A stretch of DNA of 34,141 bases from assembly GCA_021738245.1 (NCBI GenBank), contig JAIPCJ010000030.1:1-34141 (forward strand), given 5' to 3'. Below are positions 1-7,608 of the stretch, one piece after another (the stretch's first letter is position 1; each line of letters opens with the position of its first letter). This stretch comes from Methylotenera sp. Its GTDB lineage: Bacteria > Pseudomonadota > Gammaproteobacteria > Burkholderiales > Burkholderiaceae_C. The position numbers and the translations under genes are program-made. The notes beneath the pieces were generated by a model that ran no database searches, had not been told where the DNA came from, and saw only the letters and a program-made list of their open reading frames with translations.

Positions 1-1
1 G

Positions 2-484
2 GTCGCGTTGCTGGCCATGGAGGCCATGGCCAAGGTGCCCGGCGCCATCGTGGGCGCGGGCACGCTGCGCACGCCGCAGGACGTGGCGAACGCCAGGAAC
101 GCCGGCTGTGTTTTCGGCGTGAGCCCGGGCTACACCGATGCGCTGGCCTCCGCTTGCAAGGCCGAGGGCCTGCCGCTGCTGCCGGGCGTATCCACGGCCT
201 CGGAGGTGATGCAGGCGAATGCGGCCGGCTTCAACTTTCTGAAGCTCTTCCCTGCAGTGGCCGTGGGCGGTGTGAACCTGCTGAAGTCGCTCGCGGGCCC
301 TTTCCCGGACGTGGCTTTCTGCCCGACGGGGGGCATTTCGCTGGAGTCGGCACCGCAGTTCCTGAGCCTGCCCAACGTCAAGGTCTGCGGCGGCTCTTGG
401 TTGACCCCGCAGGATGCGGTGGATGCCAAGGACTGGGCGCGCATCACGCGCCTCGCCGCTGAAGCATCGGCCTTGCGCCGTTAA
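2..484 (+). CDS. eda: KDPG/KHG aldolase, 5'-truncated by window edge
   Basis: The C-terminal about 160 residues of a class I 2-keto-3-deoxy-6-phosphogluconate / 4-hydroxy-2-oxoglutarate aldolase, which cleaves KDPG to pyruvate and glyceraldehyde 3-phosphate in the Entner-Doudoroff pathway. The reading frame is open to the window edge, so the true start and the N-terminal third (with the catalytic glutamate) lie outside. Visible family marks are the GAGTL strand, the Schiff-base lysine in FNFLKLFPA, and the phosphate-binding stretch CPTGGIS followed by CGGSW. Family members are about 205-215 residues, so roughly 50 are missing. It ends 24 bases before the convergent thioesterase gene. The dgoA product encoded farther right is a paralogue acting on the galactose analogue. 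Family identification is secure. Confidence 0.93.
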   Translation, partial: VALLAMEAMAKVPGAIVGAGTLRTPQDVANARNAGCVFGVSPGYTDALASACKAEGLPLLPGVSTASEVMQANAAGFNFLKLFPAVAVGGVNLLKSLAGPFPDVAFCPTGGISLESAPQFLSLPNVKVCGGSWLTPQDAVDAKDWARITRLAAEASALRR

Positions 485-498
485 GGCGCGAGGGCGCC

Positions 499-518
499 GC
501 CGGCCGCGTCAGGCCGGC
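499..518. terminator. GC hairpin between convergent genes
   Basis: A perfect 7-bp inverted repeat (GCCGGCC, loop GCGTCA, GGCCGGC) lies between the eda stop and the convergent thioesterase, whose stop codon sits in the loop. There is no T-run on either side, so it is at best a transcription-slowing or mRNA-end-protecting hairpin. Confidence 0.35.
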
Positions 519-1051
519 AGGTCGAACACGAGGCAGGTCGTGGACGCATGCGCGTACAGCTTGCCGTCGTGCCCGACGAGGTCGGCTTCAGCCGTCGTCA
601 CCTGGCGGCCGCGGTGCACCACCCGACCGGTGGCGCGCACCAGCGGCACGCGGTCGTTGAGCCCACGCACCAGGTTCACCTTGAACTCCAGCGTCGTATA
701 GCCCCGGCCCACGGGCAGCGTCGTGTGAACGGCGCAGCCCAGGGCGGAGTCCAGCAGCGTCGCAAACCAGCCGCCATGCACGCCGCCCAGCGGGTTGTAG
801 TGCTTGAACTGGGGCTGCCCCTGGAAGATGGCCAGACCGTCGTCTGCCGCCACGAGCAAAAAGTCCATCGTCTCGCTGATCGGGGCCCGCGGTGACTCCC
901 CGGCCAGCAAGGCCTGCATCTGCTGCAGGCCTGTCTTGCCGGCGAGCTGGGCGGGAGACGCGACGCCGGGCGGCAGCTGCTGGCGGGCGCGCACGGCGGC
1001 TTCATCGGCTCGCCATTGCGCGAGGACTTGATCGGGTGTGGGCTGAGTCAT
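509..1051 (-). CDS. PaaI-family hotdog thioesterase
   Basis: A 180-residue hotdog-fold acyl-CoA thioesterase of the PaaI/YbgC-like group, expected to hydrolyse acyl- or aryl-CoA thioesters in the cytosol. About 60 helical, charged N-terminal residues precede the hotdog domain. The domain shows the hallmark HYNPLGGVHGGWFATLLDSA, in which the HGG loop and the following acidic residue of the long helix form the active site, then strands ending in TTLEFKVNLVR. Family members are commonly 140-160 residues, so the N-terminal extension makes this one slightly long. It is monocistronic and convergent with eda. The substrate cannot be told from sequence. Confidence 0.88.
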   Translation of the reverse strand: MTQPTPDQVLAQWRADEAAVRARQQLPPGVASPAQLAGKTGLQQMQALLAGESPRAPISETMDFLLVAADDGLAIFQGQPQFKHYNPLGGVHGGWFATLLDSALGCAVHTTLPVGRGYTTLEFKVNLVRGLNDRVPLVRATGRVVHRGRQVTTAEADLVGHDGKLYAHASTTCLVFDLPA

Positions 1052-1116
1052 GGTGGCGCAGAAGAGAGAGTGCCCTCATTCTGCGCAGGGCGCGCTGTCA
1101 GCGCTGTCGCCTGTGT

Positions 1117-1533
1117 TCAGGCGGCAATGCGCTGCTGCGGCGCCACGGCGGCGCCCGCGTGATCCGGGTTGCGCAAGGTATCGAGCACAGGGCCCTGCCA
1201 GGGCAGCAGGTAGACGAGGGTGGCGAGTGCCGCGCGTCGGCGCGATGACAACACCGGGCGGCCCCGCTCGTCGAGGAGCAGGACGTTGGACCGCACATTC
1301 AGCGGATCGGCTTGCGCCACGGTGCCCGCACTGATCTCGACCCAGTCCCATTCCACCCAGGCGCTGGCATCGGCGTAGGGGCGCTCCCAACGCGTTGTGC
1401 CGCCCACGCCACGCGAGCCGCCACGCGAGCGGCGGATTTGTGTGCGGGCGTGAACGACATCCAGCACAGCGGCGGACAGCGCATCGGCCGGCCAGCACAC
1501 GCTGCCCTCGGGCAATTGGATCAAGGTCGACAT
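1117..1533 (-). CDS. hypothetical protein, divergent from luxR
   Basis: A 138-residue protein of no family I recognise. The start is supported by a GGGAG ribosome site seven bases before the ATG. The middle is rich in tryptophan and acidic residues (the stretch WVEWDWVEIS), and a hydrophobic segment ALATLVYLLPW lies near residue 105, too short and charged-flanked to be a sure membrane helix. No signal peptide is visible. It is transcribed away from the luxR gene, and a lux-box-like site is centred about 70 bases upstream of its start. That is a spacing compatible with activation by the LuxR protein, so it may be a target of that regulator. Overlapping ORFs in other frames are poorer candidates because they lack a ribosome site. 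Confidence 0.6.
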   Translation of the reverse strand: MSTLIQLPEGSVCWPADALSAAVLDVVHARTQIRRSRGGSRGVGGTTRWERPYADASAWVEWDWVEISAGTVAQADPLNVRSNVLLLDERGRPVLSSRRRAALATLVYLLPWQGPVLDTLRNPDHAGAAVAPQQRIAA

Positions 1534-1595
1534 GGCGGAACTCCCGACGGAATCGAATGCCGTGCAGTCTCAGGTCAGGTGCATCCCGCAACAAG

Positions 1596-1611
1596 CTGGC
1601 AGACTTGTCAG
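1596..1611. promoter_or_regulatory. lux-box-like operator 1
   Basis: CTGGCAGACTTGTCAG fits the CTG-N10-CAG pattern of LuxR-family operators and has dyad symmetry (CTGGCA against TGTCAG, one mismatch). It sits in the divergent region between the 138-residue protein gene and luxR, immediately upstream of the possible luxR starts. A closely similar sequence lies just downstream of luxR; over 25 bases the two sites agree at 20. Confidence 0.6.
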
Positions 1612-1628
1612 GTATGGTGCCGGCCGAA

Positions 1629-2342
1629 ATGAACTACCAGCAGTTGATCGACGTTGGCCTGAGCGAAGACTTCGTGAGCTTCGAGCGTCGGCTCGTCGCA
1701 ACCGCTGACGTGATGGGCTTTCCCATCATTTCGGGCGTGCTGATGCGCGGGCAGTTCAACGACCCCAACGTGCAGATCACCTCGCTGGGCAACACGCCCG
1801 AGCCCTATGTGCAGGCGGCCAAGGACCTGGGTGACACGCGCCGCGACCCGGTCATGTCCAGCCTGATGACGCAGTCGGTGCCCGTGGTCTACGACCGCCA
1901 GACCTACATCGATGCCGGCGTGGGTGACCTGTGGGAGATGCAGGCGCCGTACGGTTTCAAGACCGGGATCGCGGTCAAGCTGCACCTGCCGGGCGACAAG
2001 CACTTCCTGCTCGGGGTCGACCGCGAGGAGCCCTTGCCACCGCCCGGGATGGAGCTGATGCAGATGGTGGCCGGGCTGCAATTGCTGGCGGCCCATGCGC
2101 TGACGGCGGCAGATCGCCTGTTGAGCCCCAAGCTCACCAAGAGCGACCTGCCCAAGCTGACCCGGCGCGAGCTCGATGTGCTGAGCTGGACCGCGCAGGG
2201 CAAGACGGCCTGGGAGGTCAGCGTGATCTTGAGCATGAGCGAGAAGACGGTGAACTTTCATCTGGGCAATGCCATGCGCAAGCTGGGCGTCACCTCCAAG
2301 CACCAGGCGGTGCTCAAGTGCGTTGCAGCTGGGGTTTTCTAG
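1629..2342 (+). CDS. LuxR-family regulator with autoinducer-binding domain
   Basis: A 237-residue transcription factor with an N-terminal ligand-binding domain (about residues 12-160) and a C-terminal LuxR/GerE helix-turn-helix (LTRRELDVLSWTAQGKT to FHLGNAMRKLGV, about 177-225). Measured from the conserved Asp-Pro pair (residues 73-74), the positions that hold Trp57, Tyr61 and Trp85 in TraR are Tyr60, Ala64 and Tyr88 here. The acyl-homoserine-lactone pocket is therefore non-canonical, as in LuxR solos, and no luxI-type synthase lies in the window. Two in-frame ATGs (1614 and 1629) are possible starts, and neither has a good ribosome site; the longer reading frame upstream has no support. Lux-box-like sites flank the gene on both sides, suggesting control of itself and of both neighbours. 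Confidence 0.88.
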   Translation: MNYQQLIDVGLSEDFVSFERRLVATADVMGFPIISGVLMRGQFNDPNVQITSLGNTPEPYVQAAKDLGDTRRDPVMSSLMTQSVPVVYDRQTYIDAGVGDLWEMQAPYGFKTGIAVKLHLPGDKHFLLGVDREEPLPPPGMELMQMVAGLQLLAAHALTAADRLLSPKLTKSDLPKLTRRELDVLSWTAQGKTAWEVSVILSMSEKTVNFHLGNAMRKLGVTSKHQAVLKCVAAGVF

Positions 2343-2363
2343 GCCGGGGTTTGTCTCTACAAC

Positions 2364-2379
2364 CTGGAAGACTTGCTAG
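2364..2379. promoter_or_regulatory. lux-box-like operator 2
   Basis: CTGGAAGACTTGCTAG, within a 20-base element beginning ACCTG and ending AGGT. It lies 21 bases after the luxR stop and about 78 bases before the 18-codon ORF. Its 25-base surroundings match operator 1 at 20 positions, and the outer arms AACCT/AGGTT are inverted repeats. The spacing resembles that of operator 1 to the divergent gene, which suggests parallel regulation. Confidence 0.55.
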
Positions 2380-2448
2380 GTTTCTAGGGGGATGAAAACA
2401 GGGACAGTTCAGCCCATCGATTTCTGTTTTCTCCTTCAGGAGCACACC

Positions 2449-2505
2449 ATGAGCTTTATCGACGCCTTTCTCATCGCCCTCGGCCTGCCCCGCCTGGGCG
2501 GTTGA
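2449..2505 (+). CDS. 18-residue peptide downstream of lux box
   Basis: A very short ORF encoding MSFIDAFLIALGLPRLGG. An AGGAG ribosome site is placed seven bases before the ATG (caggagcacaccATG), the strongest translation signal in this stretch. The peptide is a short hydrophobic helix followed by Pro-Arg and a Gly-Gly end. Its TGA stop overlaps a TTG that opens the downstream reading frame. It could be a secreted or signalling peptide, a membrane micro-protein, or a leader peptide coupling translation to the next gene. There is no homology that I can name. Codon-level support is limited by the length. Confidence 0.5.
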   Translation: MSFIDAFLIALGLPRLGG

Positions 2506-2876
2506 TCTGCCGACCTGCGCACTTGCCCGGAGATTTCGCGGCGGGTGGCGATCACGGTGACCAGCCCCAGAACACGGGCTCCGCATCGGTCGTCGTCCAC
2601 TTGCCTGCGCGGCCCGTACCCGGGTTGACCGTGGCAATTTCCGCCCATACCTACGCGCGCTTGCTGGGTCTTGCCGATCAAGCGCCCCTGGAGTGCCTGG
2701 GCCTGTCGCCGCGCACCTTGGCCTCGGCCAAGACGCTGGGCTACAACCAGATCGGCCAGGTGCGGAGCACCTCTCGGCAGACCTTGCTGATGGATCTTGG
2801 GGAAGAGCGCGCCGAGGAATTGGCGCGAGCACTGCATGACTTTGGCATGCGGCCTCGAGAGGACCACGCCAGCTGA
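2502..2876 (+). CDS. helix-hairpin-helix protein resembling RNA polymerase alpha CTD
   Basis: An ORF of about 124 codons whose C-terminal half (from LECLGLSPRTLASAKTLGY to ELARALHDFGM) has the pattern of the RNA polymerase alpha-subunit C-terminal domain: a Leu-Ser-x-Arg helix, a Gly-Tyr-x-x-Ile-Gly-x-x strand-like turn, then a Gly-Glu-Glu-Arg-Ala-x-Glu-Leu helix. Such HhH domains bind the DNA minor groove and touch activators. The start is unresolved: TTG at 2502 overlaps the peptide stop (TTGA), and a later in-frame GTG would leave little more than the HhH domain. It lies between the second lux box and a clear terminator, so it probably forms one transcript with the peptide gene. The N-terminal third has low complexity and may not be translated. 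Confidence 0.6.
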   Translation: MICRPAHLPGDFAAGGDHGDQPQNTGSASVVVHLPARPVPGLTVAISAHTYARLLGLADQAPLECLGLSPRTLASAKTLGYNQIGQVRSTSRQTLLMDLGEERAEELARALHDFGMRPREDHAS

Positions 2877-2904
2877 TCTGCCGATCAGGCGAGGCTGAAT
2901 AAAC

Positions 2905-2937
2905 ACCCGGTGGGTCGCACCCGCCGGGTTTTCTTTG
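2905..2937 (+). terminator. rho-independent terminator after the HhH gene
   Basis: A stem ACCCGGTGGGT / ACCCGCCGGGT with a short CGC loop (one G-T pair) followed by TTTTCTTTG. It closes the luxR-side transcription unit. Confidence 0.85.
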
Positions 2938-2962
2938 TCCGCGCCCGTGCGAGCATGCGGGC

Positions 2963-3610
2963 ATGCAAGACCGAGACATTCCCCTGGCTGACTGGCCGCG
3001 GCGCGCGGCCCTCGCGCATTTCCGGCACATGGCGCAGCCGGCGTTCAGCGTCACGGCGCCGGTCGACGTCACCGGCCTGCGCGAGCGCGCGGCGCGTCAC
3101 GGCGCCACACCCTGGCTGGCGTATCACCACGCCGCCCTCGAAGCGGCCAATGCCGTGGACGGCATGCGCCAGACCTTGATCGACGAGGGCACCGGTGTGC
3201 GTGAGTTCGCCACCATCCACGCCAGCACCACCGTGCTGCGGGACGACGGCAGCTTCGGCTTCCTGACGCTGCCGCGTGACCCGACCCTGGCCGACTTCGC
3301 GGCTCGTGCCAAGCAGAACCTGCCGCGCGTGCGCAGTGCCCGTGGCGACCTCTTCAAGGCCGACGACCCGGGCGACGTCCGCGTCGAGACCCTGGTGCAC
3401 ATGACTGCCTTGCCCTGGTTCGCCTTCACGGCGTTCACCCATGCGCGCGGGCAGGGCGATGACCGGCCCAAGATCGCCTTCGGCCGCTTCACGCCGCAGG
3501 GGGAGCGGCTGCTGATGCCGGTGGCGGTGGATGTGCATCACGCCCTGTGCGACGGCGTGCATGTCGGGCGATTTTTCGAGGTCTTCCAGGCGCAGCTGGA
3601 CCACATCTGA
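2963..3610 (+). CDS. CatA-like O-acetyltransferase family protein
   Basis: A 215-residue protein with the length and core of type A chloramphenicol acetyltransferases, trimeric acetyl-CoA-dependent enzymes. The catalytic motif HHxxxDG is intact as VDVHHALCDGVH (His192-His193, Asp197), near the C-terminus as expected. The PxFSVTAPVDVT start and the later PWFAFTAFTHA stretch also fit the family. Chromosomal homologues in environmental bacteria often have unknown acyl acceptors, so resistance to chloramphenicol should not be assumed. The ATG begins about 25 bases after the preceding terminator with no good ribosome site, so its promoter must overlap that region or the start may be slightly different. 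Confidence 0.85.
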   Translation: MQDRDIPLADWPRRAALAHFRHMAQPAFSVTAPVDVTGLRERAARHGATPWLAYHHAALEAANAVDGMRQTLIDEGTGVREFATIHASTTVLRDDGSFGFLTLPRDPTLADFAARAKQNLPRVRSARGDLFKADDPGDVRVETLVHMTALPWFAFTAFTHARGQGDDRPKIAFGRFTPQGERLLMPVAVDVHHALCDGVHVGRFFEVFQAQLDHI

Positions 3611-3698
3611 GAAGCGACGGCGCGACGCGTCCGCGTTCCTGGGGATGCCGGGACAGGCCGGTGGTGCAAGACTGCGCCTTTCAGCGTGAGGCCTGCGG

Positions 3699-5390
3699 AT
3701 GACATCGCCCCGTCAACTGGTGCTCCTGTGCGATGGCACCAACAACAACCTCAGCGGTCGGCATGCCGACACCCACGTCGTGCTGCTGGCTGAGCTGCTG
3801 CGCCTCTTCCCCGACCCGCAGCGCCTGGTCTATTACGACCCGGGCGTGGGCAATCCGGCGCAGCTCCCCGGCACCACGGTCATGGACAAGGTGCACCGCG
3901 CGCTGGACCGCATCGATGGCCTGGCCTTCGGTCGCGGCCTGTACGACAACGTGGCCGAGGGCTACCGCTTCCTGATGTCGCACTGGCAGCCGGGCGACCA
4001 GATCTTCCTGTTCGGCTTCTCGCGCGGCGCCTTCACGGCCCGTTCCATCGGCGGCCTGGTGAACGCCTTCGGCATCATCGACAAGCATCAGGACACGCTG
4101 GTCGCCAGTCTGGTGTCCACGTATTTCGCCAAGGCGTCACCGGAGCGCAGCGACATCACCCTGCAGGCCGCCCGGCTGTTCGGTCAGGGGCAGCAACCCG
4201 AAGCCTGGCCCGAGGTGCACTTCGTCGGCGTCTGGGACACCGTGGCCAGTGTCGGCCTGCCGCCATTCGGGCTGAAGATCACGGCCCGGCCGAACCTGGA
4301 GGACAAGCATTTCCGCCATGTGCGCCAGGCCATGGCGCTGGACGAACAACGCGCCCAGTTCCTGCCCCGTGCCTATGAGCAGGACGACGGCGCCTTTCGC
4401 ATGAAGAACGGCGGCACCGGCGACATCCTGCAATGCTGGTTCCGCGGCTCGCACTGCGATGTCGGCGGCGGCAACGAGTACCCCTACAGCGAGTTGTCGC
4501 GCGCGCCGTTCGCCTGGCTGGTCTCGCAGGCCATGCTCTGCGGCCTGCGTGTGCCGATGCCGTTGTCGCACCCGGGGCCGGCAACGGAAGACGATGTGCG
4601 CGCGGTCATGCCGCAACTCGACCCGGCCACACCGCCGCGCCTGGCGGCGCGCATCAACAGCCAGACCCATGCCACACCGCTCTGGGCCCTCACCGGCCCC
4701 AGGGTGCGGGACACCGCCAGCGCGCTGGCCGACGACCAGCCCAGCCGCCGCGTGAAGATGCAGGCGCATCCCAGCGTCGCCGCCTGGACGCACGCCTTTC
4801 CCCACCAGACCGCCTGGCGCGACCGCGGTGAGCTGGGCCCGTGGCTCAAGCTGGCGGTCGGCCTCGTGATGGTGGTGGTGTTCGCGGTGCTGGCGGGCTG
4901 GGCGCAGCTGTGTCCCAGCGGCTGGCTCCCGCCGCTCGGCAGCCTGGACGAGATCATGGCGGCGAATGCCCGATTCCAGCAGTGGCAGCTCAGCCTGGAG
5001 GCCATGCCCGCCTGGGTCGACTCGGCCGCCACCTTCGCCCGCCCCAAAGCCGCGCTGCTGCTGGACCTGGGCCTGATCGCCGCCTGGGCCTGGGTGCTGT
5101 CGCTGCTGACCTGCCGGGCCTTTGCGCGGCACGCGGGGCTGATCCAGGTGGGCCGTACGCCCGCGGCCTGGCTGAACCGCTTGGGCTGGGCGCTGCCCAT
5201 TGCCGTGGGCGCCGATTTGCTGGAGGACCTGTTCTCGGGCCTGAGCATCATCGCCCTGCGGGCCGCGCCCGAAGCCGGGTGGCTGTGGCTGCCCCGCCTC
5301 GCGATGACGGCTGCCAGCGCCCTGAAGTGGCTGGGGCTGGCCAGCGTGGCGGTGCTGATCGTCAGCTCATTCCTGCGCCGCCATCGCTAG
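3699..5390 (+). CDS. DUF2235 (Tle1-like) alpha/beta hydrolase with membrane tail
   Basis: A 563-residue protein. The N-terminal about 340 residues are a DUF2235/T6SS phospholipase Tle1-like catalytic domain: the opening strand LVLLCDGTNNN, the nucleophile elbow FGFSRGAFTARSIGG (Ser in GFSRG), the acid in FVGVWDTVAS, and the histidine in GSHCDVGGGNEY. The C-terminal about 180 residues contain four probable membrane helices (around LAVGLVMVVVFAVLAGW, LLLDLGLIAAWAWVLSLL, LPIAVGADLLEDLF and LGLASVAVLIVSSF). No signal peptide is visible, so the catalytic domain would be held at the inner face of the membrane. No vgrG, tape-measure or immunity gene lies beside it, which argues against an ordinary type VI effector. 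A GAGG element precedes the ATG. Confidence 0.85.
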   Translation: MTSPRQLVLLCDGTNNNLSGRHADTHVVLLAELLRLFPDPQRLVYYDPGVGNPAQLPGTTVMDKVHRALDRIDGLAFGRGLYDNVAEGYRFLMSHWQPGDQIFLFGFSRGAFTARSIGGLVNAFGIIDKHQDTLVASLVSTYFAKASPERSDITLQAARLFGQGQQPEAWPEVHFVGVWDTVASVGLPPFGLKITARPNLEDKHFRHVRQAMALDEQRAQFLPRAYEQDDGAFRMKNGGTGDILQCWFRGSHCDVGGGNEYPYSELSRAPFAWLVSQAMLCGLRVPMPLSHPGPATEDDVRAVMPQLDPATPPRLAARINSQTHATPLWALTGPRVRDTASALADDQPSRRVKMQAHPSVAAWTHAFPHQTAWRDRGELGPWLKLAVGLVMVVVFAVLAGWAQLCPSGWLPPLGSLDEIMAANARFQQWQLSLEAMPAWVDSAATFARPKAALLLDLGLIAAWAWVLSLLTCRAFARHAGLIQVGRTPAAWLNRLGWALPIAVGADLLEDLFSGLSIIALRAAPEAGWLWLPRLAMTAASALKWLGLASVAVLIVSSFLRRHR

Positions 5391-5398
5391 GCGCCCGT

Positions 5399-6169
5399 TC
5401 AGGCATCGAGGGTGACGATGACCGGCGCGTGGTCGCTGGGCCGCTCGTTCTTGCGGGGCAGCTTGTCGATCTCGCAGGCCGTCACGCGCGGCTTGAGTGC
5501 CTCGCTGACCAGGATGTGATCGATGCGCAGGCCCTGGTTCTTGCGAAAGGCGAGGTTGCGGTAATCCCACCAGCTCCAGCTCTTGGGCGGTTGCTCGAAG
5601 AGCCGGAAGGCATCGGTCAGCCCAAGGCCCAGCAACTGCCTGAAATGCTCCCGCTCCTCGGGCGTGCAGTGGATCTGGCCGGCCCAGGCCACGGGGTCGT
5701 AGACGTCACGGTCTTCGGGCGCGATGTTGAAGTCGCCCATCAGCACCAGCTCGGGGTGCTGCCGGAGTTCTTCGGTCAACCAGCGGCGCAGGCCGTCGAG
5801 CCAGCTCATCTTGTAGGCGAACTTGTCGCTGCCCGGCGCCTGCCCGTTGGGAAAGTAGCCGCCGATGACCCGCACACCACCCACCGTGCCGGCAATGACG
5901 CGGGCTTGCTCGTCAGCAAAGCCGGTGATGTTCTTGACCACGTCGGTGGCCCGCTCGCGGCTGATCAGGGCGACGCCGTTGTAGGTCTTCTGGCCGAACC
6001 ACTGCACCTGCCAGCCCGCAGCGCCGAAATCGGCGGTGGGGAATTTGTCATCGGTGAGCTTGGTTTCCTGCAGCACCAGGGCGTCGACCGGGTGGGTCGA
6101 CAGCCACTCCAGCACTTGCGGCAGACGGATGGCGAGGGAATTGACGTTCCAGGTGGCGAACTTCTTCAT
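5399..6169 (-). CDS. xthA: exodeoxyribonuclease III / AP endonuclease
   Basis: A 256-residue exonuclease III, which cuts 5' of abasic sites and removes 3' nucleotides or blocks in base-excision repair. The expected order of motifs is present: ATWNVNSLAIR, QETKL with the metal-binding glutamate (Glu35), YFPNGQAP, GDFNIAP with the catalytic Asp and Asn, the DYRNLAFRKNQGLRIDHILVS substrate loop, and the terminal SDHAPV histidine. The length fits the family (E. coli 268). It is convergent with the hydrolase gene, leaving eight bases between the stops, and 17 bases separate its start from the end of the next minus-strand gene, with which it may be co-transcribed. Confidence 0.96.
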   Translation of the reverse strand: MKKFATWNVNSLAIRLPQVLEWLSTHPVDALVLQETKLTDDKFPTADFGAAGWQVQWFGQKTYNGVALISRERATDVVKNITGFADEQARVIAGTVGGVRVIGGYFPNGQAPGSDKFAYKMSWLDGLRRWLTEELRQHPELVLMGDFNIAPEDRDVYDPVAWAGQIHCTPEEREHFRQLLGLGLTDAFRLFEQPPKSWSWWDYRNLAFRKNQGLRIDHILVSEALKPRVTACEIDKLPRKNERPSDHAPVIVTLDA

Positions 6170-6186
6170 CCGGCCATCCTAGCTTT

Positions 6187-7608
6187 TCAGGCGCCGGCCT
6201 CGGCGGAGGTGTCGCAGTCCAGGCAACGCTCGGGTGGAGGCGGCGGCAGGTGCAGGTCGTTGCTCAGCTGGCGCAACGCCGTGCGCAGCCCTTCCTCGAT
6301 GACCGGGTGATAGAACGGGCTGTCGAGCATCTGCTGGACGGTGTCGCCCCGCTGCACGCTCCAGGCCAGCAGATGGCCGAGATGCTCGGCGGCCGGGCCG
6401 ATCATCTCGGCGCCGAGCAGGCGGCCGGTGTGCGGCTCCGCGTACACATGCAGGGCGCCGCGGTTCACGCCCATCACGCGGCTGCGTCCCTGGTCGGCGA
6501 AGCTGACGCGGCCGGTATCGAAGGCCTGGCCGGCGGCCGTCAGCTCGGCGTGGCTGGCGCCGGCAAGGGCGATCTGCGGATCGCTGAACACGACTGCCAA
6601 GGGCGCACGCCGCGGCCGGTGATGCACCCGGGGCCAGCGCGCCGCGTTGTCCCCCGCGATGCGCCCGGCATCCGCCGCCTCGTGCAGCAGCGGGCGGTCG
6701 TTGGTGACGTCTCCGGCCACGTAGACCGCCGCCGTGCCCCATTGGCCGGTGTGGCGGTCCACGAGCGGGTGGCCATGGGCGTCATGCGGCAGTCCCAGGT
6801 GTTCCAGCCCGAGGTCATCCAGGTTGGCGCGGCGACCGGCAGCACACAGCAGCAGGTCGAAACGCTCACCGCCGACCAGCACTTGGTCACCCGCCAGCAC
6901 CGGCTCCAGAGACCCGGCGTTGAGCGTCAGCGGCAGCGCTTGGGCAAACAGGCCTTGCCCCAGGGCCTGCAGGTCGGGGTCGGTCAACGGCCCGACACGG
7001 TCGCTGCGGGCGAAGAGCCGCACGCGCACGCCCAGCTTGTGCAGCGCCAGGGCCAGTTCCAGCCCGATCACGCCAGCGCCGACGACGGCCACCGAGCGCG
7101 GCAGGTCCTGCCAGTCGAACACGTCGTCGTTGACGATCAGTCGCTGCCCGAGCCGCTCGCGCCAGCCCGGCGGCACCACAGGGCGTGAGCCCGTGGCGAT
7201 GACGACGGCCCGCGCCGACACCTGCTGACCCTCGACGTCCAACTGGCCCGGCGCCACGAAGCGGGCGCGGCCCCACAACCGCGTGGCCTCGGGCCAGCCC
7301 TCGATGGTGTCCAGCACGAAGCCGACGAATCGGTCCCGCTCGCTGCGCACCCGCTGCATGACCGCCGTGCCGTCGATGCGCGGCGCCTCGGCCTCGATGC
7401 CGAAACGGTGGGCCTCGCGCACGGCCTGCGCGGCCTCTGCGGCAGCGATCAGCAGCTTGCTGGGCATGCAGCCGACGCGTGCGCAGGTGGTGCCGTAGTG
7501 GGCGGCTTCGATCAGCAGCACCTTGTCGGTGTGGACACGCGCGGCACGGTAGGCCGCCATGCCGGCAGAGCCGGCGCCGATGATGGCGACATCGCAGGAC
7601 AAGGTCAT
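6187..7608 (-). CDS. class I pyridine nucleotide-disulfide oxidoreductase (dihydrolipoyl dehydrogenase-like)
   Basis: A 473-residue FAD flavoprotein of the dihydrolipoamide dehydrogenase/glutathione reductase class. The N-terminal FAD motif is AIIGAGSAGMAAYRAA, and the redox-active disulfide is GTTCARVGCMPSK (CxxxxC). The second dinucleotide fold is VAVVGAGVIGLELALAL, the FAD-contact motif is YVAGDVTND, and the C-terminal dimer domain has the active-site His in YHPVIEEGLR. No pyruvate or 2-oxoglutarate dehydrogenase genes are nearby, so this is a stand-alone paralogue of unknown substrate. The extra C-terminus adds a proline run and a CLDC pair. GGAGA precedes the ATG. Confidence 0.9.
   Translation of the reverse strand: MTLSCDVAIIGAGSAGMAAYRAARVHTDKVLLIEAAHYGTTCARVGCMPSKLLIAAAEAAQAVREAHRFGIEAEAPRIDGTAVMQRVRSERDRFVGFVLDTIEGWPEATRLWGRARFVAPGQLDVEGQQVSARAVVIATGSRPVVPPGWRERLGQRLIVNDDVFDWQDLPRSVAVVGAGVIGLELALALHKLGVRVRLFARSDRVGPLTDPDLQALGQGLFAQALPLTLNAGSLEPVLAGDQVLVGGERFDLLLCAAGRRANLDDLGLEHLGLPHDAHGHPLVDRHTGQWGTAAVYVAGDVTNDRPLLHEAADAGRIAGDNAARWPRVHHRPRRAPLAVVFSDPQIALAGASHAELTAAGQAFDTGRVSFADQGRSRVMGVNRGALHVYAEPHTGRLLGAEMIGPAAEHLGHLLAWSVQRGDTVQQMLDSPFYHPVIEEGLRTALRQLSNDLHLPPPPPERCLDCDTSAEAGA

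Noticed and set aside
2436-2906. 156-codon minus-strand frame opposite the peptide and HhH genes
   Set aside because: No ribosome site and no recognisable fold; the plus strand has a ribosome site, an alpha-CTD-like domain and a terminator in the right direction.
2963-3610. CatA-like gene as an acquired chloramphenicol resistance gene
   Set aside because: No mobile element or other resistance genes flank it and its composition matches the background; chromosomal homologues often have other substrates.
4841-6310. 489-codon plus-strand frame across the DUF2235 gene end and xthA
   Set aside because: It is Gly/Ala/Arg-rich, lies opposite a clear exonuclease III gene and out of frame with the hydrolase; a typical high-GC shadow.
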